A stretch of DNA of 64,000 nucleotides from Plazaster borealis. Taxonomy: Eukaryota > Echinodermata > Asteroidea > Forcipulatida > Labidiasteridae. The notes under the pieces were generated by a model, which searched no databases, was not told the origin of the DNA, and saw nothing but the letters and a program-made list of their open reading frames with translations. The stretch lies in NCBI GenBank assembly GCA_021014325.1, contig CM037475.1, forward strand, positions 2,635,001 to 2,699,000, written 5' to 3'. The position numbers and the translations under genes were made by a program. Of this stretch, positions 1 through 8,500 are shown piece after piece (the stretch's first letter is position 1; each line of letters starts with the position of its first letter).

Positions 1-362
1 AGCAATGCATTTGCCGTAAGTGCATATAGAAATTTCACACGGAAAGTACATTTTGTTCAGGGCGAGTGTACAAGTTTGCATTTTATTTCATTTGCAAGTA
101 AAATTTAAAACTAAATAGGCCTAGTACTAGGCCTATAATAATGAACTGAAAGTGAACACAGATATTTTTAAAAATATTCAAGGACTAACTAAGGAGTAGT
201 TTATAGTACCTACTGGCATGACTGGGAATATATGAATGGACTTTCAGCTTCTAACATCAGGTAAAAAAGGTAAAAAATTACTCTTGTAATTTTGTTCGCA
301 TTGTAGAAAAGCTTTAAATCCCAGCATGGACTGGTGCAATGGAGACTAACGTCTGTCCTACT

Positions 363-434
363 GTTCCGTCCCAACTTGACAATTGAGTGTTCAAGTTGGG
401 GCGTCCCAACTGTAGTTGGGATCGCCCATAGAAC
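363..434. repeat. Hairpin-rich repeat, short copy
   Basis: Built from CCAACTTGA/TCAAGTTGG arms and the near-palindrome CCAACTGTAGTTGG. It matches the copy at 857-948 in opposite orientation but lacks part of its interior. Both copies are bounded by GTTCC and GGAAC-like ends. No coding potential is seen in the surrounding 1-700. Confidence 0.6.
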
Positions 435-704
435 TCTACAGTACAGGCTGTACAGGATAGCATAGGAACCGTGATCGTTTATTTTGTGGGGGCTGCAACA
501 TGCGGGCATTTATCTCTCTCTCGCAACTACTTGTTCATTAATTTTTATGTGGGTATTGAGCCCAGATTTTGCTTTAGAATAGTACTAGAATCCTAGATGA
601 GTGTGAAACTTGTCATTATGTTCCAGTTCCTGTAATGTTTTGGTGCCAATCTTTTCAAAAAAAAGAAAAAAAAAGAAGGGGAATAGTTACTCCACCATAT
701 TTAC

Positions 705-781
705 CCTGAAAAGTCTGTTTTGATCGACCTTAATTTTTTTTCTTCTTCTGGGATTCTGCTATCACAAACAACCTGACCAAC
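705..781 (-). CDS. Possible third coding exon of the EH-domain gene
   Basis: A TGCAG acceptor and a GG|GTAAAT donor frame 77 bases that stay open in the phase left by the exon at 1129-1259 (phase 0 entry). The product would continue VGQVVCDSRIPEEEKKL. It lacks the IWDL-type motif usually following LPKQTL in EH domains, so this may be a chance open stretch. Low confidence. Confidence 0.22.
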
Positions 782-856
782 CTGCAACAGTGCAATTAAT
801 GCAGATGAGATATCCCCCTGCATGCCCTGCTTGCTTCTATAGTCCTTGTAGCTACT

Positions 857-948
857 GTTCCAACTACTGTTGGGACGCCCCAACTTGAACACTCAAGTTG
901 GGACCAGTCCCAACTATAGTTGGTGCGATTGTCAAGTTGGGGCGGAAC
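857..948. repeat. Hairpin-rich repeat, long copy
   Basis: Longer inverted relative of 363-434. It contains CCAACTTGA-ACAC-TCAAGTTGG (a 9-bp stem with a 4-base loop) and the perfect palindrome CCAACTATAGTTGG. The two copies could themselves pair over about 430 bp. It lies in an intron of the EH-domain gene. Confidence 0.6.
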
Positions 949-1128
949 ACTACCACCAGGGTATACACATGCCACATGCCCGCCCCTCCCCTTAAATTAT
1001 TTTTCTCAAACCCGAAAGCATTTAATTTTGTGCTTGTAAACTGTATTGTAATCGATATTGTAATGTTACGGGTCTAACATATCTTGCGACAACCAAACAA
1101 AACAGCAGAGTCTTCCAACAAAACTCAC

Positions 1129-1259
1129 CGCACTTAATGTTTGCTTTGGTAAACTTGACTTCACGAGGATCTTCACAAACATATCTTGATCAACTTTTCC
1201 ATCCCGCGGGTTCGGGCAAACGATGTCATACACCTCACGGTAGTACGACGGCACAACAC
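1129..1259 (-). CDS. EH-domain-like protein, coding exon 2
   Basis: This exon is flanked by CTGCAG| and |GTGAGT and joins the 22-base exon at 1398-1419 in phase. The joined start reads MADDLSYGVVPSYYREVYDI, followed by a segment with DGKVDQDMFVKILVKSSLPK and then QTLSA. The pattern of an aromatic pair, DGxV, F and then LVKSSLPKQTL is that of the first half of an EH domain, which binds NPF peptides in endocytic proteins. The rest of the gene should lie left of this window. A SNX8/Mvp1-type sorting nexin with an N-terminal EH domain is one candidate, but no PX or BAR segment is visible, so no symbol is given. The exon ends in phase 0. Confidence 0.6.
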
Positions 1260-1397
1260 CTGCAGTGGAGAAAATAAAATAGTTCTTAAAATATCTCTTT
1301 ATCCAAAACTCTCAGCACTCTTCAACTTAATGACTTGGAAAAGTTACAGGGGGTTAAAGAACAGGGGTGGGATGTTGTGAACATGTTTATGACTTAC

Positions 1398-1419
1398 CGT
1401 ACGACAAATCATCCGCCAT
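1398..1419 (-). CDS. EH-domain-like protein, coding exon 1 (start codon)
   Basis: ATG at 1417-1419 sits in the context CAACATGG. Seven codons (MADDLSY) plus one base precede a consensus donor G|GTAAGT. The single leftover base completes a glycine codon with the next exon. The short start exon followed at once by the EH-like segment is the reason for choosing this start. The promoter should lie just above 1420, but no TATA or initiator was recognised. Confidence 0.55.
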
Positions 1420-1835
1420 GTTGACTCCCCTTTCACTGGTTGCCATCCATAAAATCCAAGCTTGGTTTTGTGTTGAGGGGATGGGGCGATCTTCCGCGTG
1501 GTGTTATGATAACTGTACTGGTATCCTGCCTAAGGGAGCGTGCTATGCTCTGCACACATCACACTGCAGCAGAGGTAGGTGTGCGTGTGTTGCATGCACT
1601 ATCTACCGCCCCCACCCCAAGCAAACTATCCTACAGGTGGATTCGCTTAGAAAATACACACTTTTGGGGATTGTTGTTAACCTACCTCCATGACCTCACT
1701 TACTCGCTGGGTTTTTCAATACCAACCTACCTGAATGTGGGGGTCGAACAGAAAACAAAGTTAGGTTGTTTGCTCCATTCAATCCAAGAATAATAGTAAT
1801 TCAAGAAAACTATGTCTTGGATTTTTACTGACAAA

Positions 1836-2095
1836 TCGTCAGCTCAGTGCTACAGGGTCGTTAGTTGTAATTTCATCTCCATAATAATCAAAAGGTCGTT
1901 AAGTTTGACAAAATAAATCAAAATGCACAAGAACATGTTTTTCTTAGAAACTAAATGTTTCTTTTAATTATGCAAACTTATTCTTTGAGACACTCTTGAT
2001 CGATAAACTCCATTTACCAGTAGCTCCAATATGCAAACCCATTTTATGAAATCCATACAAATTGCACTAACGACCTTCTAGTCCTGAGCTGACGA
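1836..2095. mobile_element. Foldback/MITE with TCGTCAGCTCAG ends
   Basis: Left end TCGTCAGCTCAG and right end CTGAGCTGACGA are inverted repeats. Similarity continues inward for about 37 bp (GGTCGTTAG on the left, CTAACGACC on the right). The interior is AT-rich and non-coding, so this is probably a non-autonomous DNA transposon. Confidence 0.65.
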
Positions 2096-2538
2096 AATGA
2101 TACTAGGCTAGATAGAAAATGCGGCTTCTGAACAACTCGGACAAATCTGGGCCGGCCTCAAAGTAGGATAGACAAATTGAAGATGACACAATCCTACTGG
2201 TTCACCAAAACCACACAGGGATAAAAACTAACGGGGCATTATGTAGCAAATGCATTAACCAGAATTCCAGCACTAAACCCGCTCAAAAGCAACCAAAGTT
2301 CAAAAGTGCAAATATTTTGGTTCAAACCTTATTCTTGAATACAAAAATAGTAGAGCAACTCATTATATTATAATATTTCAGAAAAACTAGAACATAAGAG
2401 CACACAAATAATCACACTTTGAACCAAACTGAAATTACAAGTAATAATAATATTCATTTTATTATTTCTTTCATTATCATTCCGAAGTCAATACAAAAAT
2501 AAATTGCAGCATTTCTAAATGCATATGGTAAAACAGCT

Positions 2539-2657
2539 CTCATGCGACTATAACCTCGCAAGACTGCTGTTCTTGACATACTGCTGCTCACTCGTGATAC
2601 TACTTTTGCTGTTTTCGGCGAGCCAGCAGTCTCGCCAGAGCAGTATAGTCGCATGAG
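2539..2657. repeat. Imperfect hairpin with 14-bp outer stem
   Basis: CTCATGCGACTATA at 2539 pairs with TATAGTCGCATGAG at 2644. Inside it, CGCAAGACTGCTG pairs with CAGCAGTCTCGC. About 120 bp in total, with no reading frame. It looks like a very short inverted-repeat transposon. Confidence 0.6.
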
Positions 2658-2716
2658 ACGTTACGCTATCACGGCAACAAACAAGTAACGACTTGTCCAC
2701 AAGTCTATAAGCTTAA

Positions 2717-3078
2717 AGGAACGTTACAGAACTGGTAATTAAAATTTTCTTTAAGATCACAGATTTACATAAAACTTACACGGTCTAATGATGATGATAG
2801 TAGAAAACCTCCCTAGAAATATTTCTGTCTGAAATGCCATATTTGGTGAGAAATATATAAAACTAATTTCCGAGTTTATCGCTCATGAGCGTTTTATTCA
2901 TGCATTGTATAACACATGCAAATGTGTAATCGGTTTTTCACTATTTTCTCATGACCCAGATGGCCGATCGATCTCAAACTTCTACAGGTTTGTCAGTTTC
3001 TGTATATGGTGGATTATATAAAGTGCTTACACTGCCAGCAACTGTTTTGTTAGCAAAAACCAATTCTGTAATGTTCCT
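2717..3078. mobile_element. TTAA-flanked MITE, family C
   Basis: Flanked by TTAA on both sides (2713-2716 and 3079-3082). Ends are AGGAACGTTACAG and CTGTAATGTTCCT. It is similar in layout to the element at 48730-49073 (short conserved TIR, AT-rich body with TTTATCxC and ACAGGTTTGT words). Its right TTAA is also the left TTAA of the next element. Confidence 0.65.
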
Positions 3079-3082
3079 TTAA

Positions 3083-3260
3083 AGGTCTGTGTCGTCATGA
3101 TCAAAGCAGGTCTGTGGATGTACATGGAATTATGAACCCCCACACGGTTACAGCACACACGCGCATTATCCATAGGTATGATACGGAGAGAGGGCGCACG
3201 CTTGCAGTAACTGGGTGAGAGTTTATAATTCCATGTACATCCACATGACGACACAGCCCC
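3083..3260. mobile_element. TTAA-flanked palindromic MITE, family D
   Basis: Ends are AGGTCTGTGTCGTCATGA and TCATGTGGATGTACATGGAA when read from each strand. Long arms containing GTACATGGAATTATGAAC and ATAATTCCATGTAC make most of the element self-complementary. TTAA follows at 3261-3264. A second, diverged copy lies at 22079-22305. Confidence 0.65.
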
Positions 3261-3377
3261 TTTAAGGTATTGTATAAGCTCTGAAAATTATTACAAATAT
3301 TCTATAATTAAAAAACCTGAGAAGTCAGAATGAGGAATACACATAGCTTTGTTTAACTTCATAAGGCTAAAAGCCAG

Positions 3378-3571
3378 GGCCCAATTTCATAAAGCTGTTA
3401 AGCAGAAAATACTGCTTAGCATATTTCTTTGCTAAGCAAAAAATGAGCGGGGCACCAGTTGCAACAATGTAAACTTTATAGAATTTTGGCAGGTAACCAG
3501 TTTCTCCTGAGCAAGATTTTTCTGTGCTCAACAAGTTTTTGTGCTGACAGGCTTTATGAAATTGGGCCCTG
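3378..3571. repeat. Family E inverted repeat (GGGCCCAATTTCATAAAGC ends)
   Basis: Starts with GGGCCCAATTTCATAAAGCT and ends with AGGCTTTATGAAATTGGGCC, so the termini are inverted repeats of about 20 bp. The centre carries TTGCTAAGC-type words and GGTAACCAG. Many relatives occur in the window, for example near 8562, 14413, 54918, 62674 and 63938. Confidence 0.7.
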
Positions 3572-3904
3572 GTCTATCCTGGGGTGAATTTACAGGCAAA
3601 GTGAATTGCAACGTCAAATAAAAATGGAGATTAATACAAAAGTTGAACACAGCTCAATTAGGTTGAATTCTAATTCCCAACAACCCTTATTCATGAGGGT
3701 CAGTTCAGGCACAATATATTTGTCATTTTCAGTCATCTTTGAATTATATCAAAGACGAGAGAATTCAAGCAGAAACCAATGCAAAAGCTTTTTATTTAAT
3801 TAATTTGGGGTTGAACAAAGACAAATTGACTAGAGCAGGATTTTGAACCGATGACCTTAAGATGATCCATTGGCTGCCGCTTCCCAGGTTGTATCATAAA
3901 CTGG

Positions 3905-4110
3905 GATGTGATCCCTGACTACACAGCAGTTAACGGTTGTATGGCTTCTGACTGGCATCCCCGAACAAAGATATTGACAAAATAGGGAGACCGCAAACAT
4001 AGGGCTAGATAGCTCAGTTGGTAGTGTGCGGGCACGTTAATCCGGAGGTCGTTGGTTCAAATCTCGCTCTAGTCAATTTGTTTTTGTTCAACCCCAAATT
4101 ATTAAAAATT
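3905..4110 (+). mobile_element. tRNA-related SINE, family S1
   Basis: A tRNA-like block at 4003-4075 contains GATAGCTCAGTTGGTAG (A-box-like) and GGTTCAAATCTC (B-box-like). Both the upstream 100 bp (GGCTTCTGACTGGCA) and the tail (TTGTTCAACCCCAAATTATT) recur at 55237-55445. This shared flanking shows a repeat and not a free tRNA gene. An inverted partial copy lies just upstream at about 3800-3880. Confidence 0.6.
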
Positions 4111-4393
4111 TACCCAGTCAGGTTCCCTTGTGGTTTATTACTTGAGCTATTTATTTCATCACGTACTTCATTCTGCCATGGTTTCAAGTTTACATGTACA
4201 TCAAAGGTGAACCTTTTGGTTAAGGAAACATTATGTTTTACTCCTCGGTCTAGTCTTCTTAACATTAACATTAAATGTTTGGCAGCTCTTCTCTGTGTTT
4301 TCTAGAGTTGGTTTTTCAGCTCCTGCGTGTAGGGGTCCCAAATGATTGCCGAGTACTCTAGAAGGGGGCAGACCAGGGTTTGGTAGGAGAAAA

Positions 4394-4525
4394 GTAGGCT
4401 AACCCCTGAGTAGGCTAACCCCTGAGTAGGCTAACCCCTGAGTAGGCTAACCCCTGAGTAGGCTAACCCCTGAGTAGGCTAACCCCTGAGTAGGCTAACC
4501 CCTGAGTAGGCTAACCCCTGAGTAG
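4394..4525. repeat. 16-bp tandem repeat, about 8 copies
   Basis: The unit GTAGGCTAACCCCTGA is repeated about eight times with almost no change, which suggests recent expansion. It lies downstream of TEDC2 in non-coding DNA. Confidence 0.9.
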
Positions 4526-4573
4526 TCTTGCTTATAACCCTACTCCAAAGCAGGGGTAGCTATTTCCCATGAA

Positions 4574-4722
4574 ATGGCTATAGACTGTACAAGTCTCGCG
4601 CGTATTCAAACATTTTTGGGACCACTGTGGTCCCACTTACATTGCTTTAAGGTGTGAAGGAAACAACCTCGAGCACTTAAACATGTCCAATTCTTCGAAT
4701 ACGTGGGAGACTTGCACAGTCT
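4574..4722. mobile_element. Short TIR element, family K
   Basis: TAGACTGTACAAGTCTCGCG at the left is inverted as GGGAGACTTGCACAGTCTA at the right. GGGACCACTGTGGTCCCA forms a second internal palindrome at about 4618. Related ends occur at 41985 and at 45858-46411. Confidence 0.65.
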
Positions 4723-4754
4723 AATTACACAGGAGTTTGCCAGCTTTAATAACA

Positions 4755-5331
4755 AGGCATGATATTTGGCCCTGGAAAAAAAGTAGGCAAATTTTTATTG
4801 AGTACAAGTCAGGGCTGACAAACACGTACATATGGTATAGGCTTCAATAGGCCTTTCAGGCTATTGTGTAACAACTTTTCTGATTTTTCTGGGCAACAAA
4901 AATCGGAAATCAGACTTTAAGGTACTGTACATGTTTGGTAATTACTCAAAATATATATTAGCATAAAAACTGACTTGGTAACTGACTTGGTAACGAGCAA
5001 CAGAGAGCTGTTGATAGTATAAAACATTGTGAGAAACGACTCCCTCTGAAGTAACGTAGTTTTTGAGACAGAGGTAATTTTTCACTAAAATAATAAAAGA
5101 CTTCTTGCAAGAAGCCTTTTATTCCTATCTGAAAGCACACAAATTTGTACAACGAGGGTGTTTTTTCTTTCACCATTTTCTTGAAACTTAGCTGACCAAT
5201 TGAGCCCAAATTTTCACAGGCTTGTTATTTTATGCATATGTTGGGATACACCAAGTGAGAACACTGGTCTTTGACAATTACCAAACATTTTCAGTGCCTT
5301 TAAGTGGGAAGATTATTATGCTTGAATAATT
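4755..5331. mobile_element. Family I element split by a MITE-A insertion
   Basis: The left part begins GGCATGATATTTGGCCCT and runs to CGGAAATCAGACTT at 4916. The right part resumes as AAGTGGGAAGATTATTATGC. An uninterrupted relative at 17134-17318 reads CAGACTTAAAGTAGGAAG across the same point, so the 378 bp at 4921-5298 were inserted at its TTAA. Confidence 0.7.
4921..5298. mobile_element. MITE-A copy (nested)
   Basis: Ends GGTACTGTACATGTTTGGTA and the inverted CAAACATTTTCAGTGCCT, with TTAA on both sides. The central palindrome has mismatches (GACTTCTTGCAAGAAGCC). AATAAA-type words occur on both strands in the core, and this is the first such word downstream of the TEDC2 stop codon at 5404. 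Confidence 0.75.
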
Positions 5332-5403
5332 TTTGGGAAATTCCAAGGAGATGTAGAAATTAAGTTTCATTGAATCAATCTAAATATCAAGGTGTGACGA
5401 TGA

Positions 5404-5571
5404 TCAGGTAACATCCGCTTCACTTGAACTACCAATGTTGTCTGTGATAACGGACGGGTAGAGTTGTCCACAATTACAGAGAAGACCATACACTGATCGG
5501 TAGAACGGCACAAAGTTCCTATCTGATGGATTCAGGGCCTCTATGATGGGTAAGATCTCCGCACCGATGAC
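5404..5571 (-). CDS. TEDC2 last coding exon
   Basis: Starts after TTTCAG in phase 0 and encodes VIGAEILPIIEALNPSDRNF, VPFYRSVYGLLCNCGQLYPS and a Ser/Asp-rich end, with stop TGA at 5404-5406. This is the most conserved part of the protein. Confidence 0.8.
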   Translation of the reverse strand, partial: VIGAEILPIIEALNPSDRNFVPFYRSVYGLLCNCGQLYPSVITDNIGSSSEADVT

Positions 5572-8500
5572 CTGAAATTAATACAGAAATGATGGTCATT
5601 CTGATGACACCAGAATGGTCTCTTGCACTACACAACTTGGCTGAAATACTACACACCTCTTCAGAACTATCACAATTCAAGACTCATGGAAAAAACGTGA
5701 TCGCTCATCAAAGGGGCACAGGCAAAAACAAGAGTAGATGTCGCACCAAAACAAGAATATTTGACAAAAGCTTCTTTCCAAAAACAGTCAAATATTGAAA
5801 CAACATCCCATCCAGAATCATACGTCCCGCAATCACACTCTACATTGGAAAGAAACTGTTGACCTGGTGTGGAAAAAATTAAAATCAAATCCCCAACCCC
5901 ATCCATAGGCTATTTCGGTAAGCAAATGTTTTGTTATAGCATTTATAGCAATTGCCATTGTCTGCACTGATCTACGGTTGCATCAAAAGAGTTGCTTACT
6001 GAAATGGCGACCGGTGCATACTTCAAATTTCAGTCCGAGTTGCCCATCTTGTGCCTGCGGCGCAATACAATATTTGGTTTCCACTAGGATGCTTCGCTAA
6101 TTATATAATTCAGATTCAGTGAAGGACCATTTGATTTCAAACAATCGCTCATGTTATGGTGCTGCTACAAATCTAATTTGACTCTACTTCCTTGATGAAA
6201 ATGAGTCAAATTCTACTTAACTGTGAACTGTTGAGTTACTTTACAATAGAGCAGTTCCACAGGTGGTCATCTGAATAAACAATACAAGCTGCATGAATGA
6301 ATTCCTTTGTTGTGGACACACTGAATGTTTTGTCACTGCTTTGTGTTTTCAATAATACCTTCTCTATTTGGATTTGAAGAGCCAATCTCTGTACGTCATG
6401 CTGCAGAGTGGAAAGCATCTGCAGCTCTTTCAGAGTGCTGTATTCAATGTTTCTGCAGGTGTTTTGACCACTACTGAGCTGGCTAACACTGCCTAATGAA
6501 GAAAGAGCAAAATAAAATCTACTTTAGACAGTTTGGGCCAAATAAAACAAAAACTATGTTTAGCATCCTCGCCCGCTCCTTTTTAGAGGCCGCCTCCTTT
6601 TTTTCTTTTTTTTTAAAGAAACAAATGATACATTTTTAACAATCCCTGACAGAAAAAATAAATTTTAAAAATAAATAAGATCGTATTTTGGACTTAGCAC
6701 ACCGAAAAAGCACACCGAAAAAAGCTGGCAACCATCTTGAAAAATAGCCTGGCCAGTTGTCTCGAAAAATGTTTCAGACGGCCATTTTTGAGAAAAAAGA
6801 AAAAAGAAAAAAGAAGGCTCTCCTCCTTCCTTTTTTCAAAAAGGCAGGACGCTAAACATGTTTTTGTTTTTATTTGGCCTTACAGGAACTAATGTCATGA
6901 TAACATATTGCTTTCACTGAATGTCCTACAAGGAAATCCATAAGTTTTCAATCAGCAGCTTGGTTTCTGTTCATATGTTGATTAATATTGCACTGGAAAG
7001 TTTGTGCATTTCCAAGCATATTATCAAGTGTCTTTATTCCCATAAAAAACCCCAAATTGAAGGGGTTTTATTTTCATTTAATTTATCGTTTTCACCAGTA
7101 AAACAATTAAAAATACAGGACAATACAAGAGGCGCTTGGTATACAAAATATTTGATTAAACCAATTCAGTATACATTCTAAAGACAGGACAATGGCATAC
7201 CTCAAGGTTTACAAAGAAAGTAAACCTAATTACTGTCTAGTTGTTTTCCAAATGCTATCAGACATTTCTGTTTTAATGGTCAACCCAAATTACTAATTCT
7301 TAAAGGCATCGTACACGTTTGGTAATTGTCAAAGACCAGTGTTCTCATTTGGTGTATCCCAACATATGCATAAGATAACAAGCCTGTGAAAATTTGGGCT
7401 CAATTGGTCATCGAAGTTGCAAGAAAATGATGAAAGAAAAACGCCCTTGTTGTACAAATTTGTGTGCTTTCAGATATAGGAATAAAAACTTCTTGCAAGA
7501 AGTTTTTATTATTTTAGTGAGAAATAACCTCTTTCTCAAAAACTATGTTACTTCAGAGGGAGTCGTTTCTCACAATGTTTTATACTATCGACAGCTCTCT
7601 GTTGCTCGTTACCATGTCAGTTTTTACGCTGATATATATTTTGAGTAATTACCAAACGTGTACGATGCCTTTTACCCTCCTGTGGTTAAACTATCCCCTT
7701 CTCTTTACCCCTATTCCTTTATCTCCTTTCTCATTGTTCATCCCTTGCTTTTTCTGACTGCATTCTGCTTCTCTCTTTTCACTTCTTTCTGCTTGATTGC
7801 TTCTGTTACACCAGTGTATCTGTTCCTGTGTGTTGTGTTGTCATCTGCTATCAGGCCGAAAACAAAAAATTGTTTGTTTTTCCCCGTCATTTGCGTCGCG
7901 ACCGATTTTTTATTATTTTTTTCAATTTTGTTCAATTTTTTTATTAAAATTCTAAAAAAACAGACAAACAATTTTTCTTTTTGGCCATATAGCAGATGAC
8001 AAGATCATAACTTTGCCCGATGAAGGGAAAAACTGAAGAGAATTTTCATTCAAGAAATACATTTTCGGGCCTCGATTTTGGGGTGAAAAATCCACAAGAC
8101 CGCAGCTCAAAAAGTTTACTGGACCAGAATTTTGTTTGCAAGACCAGAATTGAAATGAAAAAGCCTTTGAGAGACTCTGCTAGTGTCGTAACATGAGGCC
8201 ATTAACAATTTTTTGTAAAGGTATAATGAGAAGGCAAATGAAGGGGGGGGGAAACAAAATCAATGATACCATTTTTTCTTCTTCAAACTTACCCTGAAAT
8301 TGTTTAGCAGGAAGGAATATTGAGATGGATGCAGTGGAGGGGATTTCCCCTTGGTGACGCCCCTCATGAAATGGTTTTGATGAATTCAAGCTCGGTACTC
8401 TTCTGTGTTGACTTGAAAGTAACTGTTCCTCAGCTTTAAATCAAAACAAGAAAAAGAAATTTCAAAACCTGAACAGGTGGGTGTTAACGATAAAGTGCTT

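Noticed and set aside
4003..4075. Functional tRNA gene (tRNA-Asn-like)
   Set aside because: The A and B boxes are present, but the same block with the same 5' and 3' flanks recurs at 55237 and the acceptor stem does not close; it is a SINE.
7658..7999. 113-codon plus and 77-codon minus frames
   Set aside because: They cover the AT-rich foldback element L and a pyrimidine-rich stretch; composition explains the open frames.
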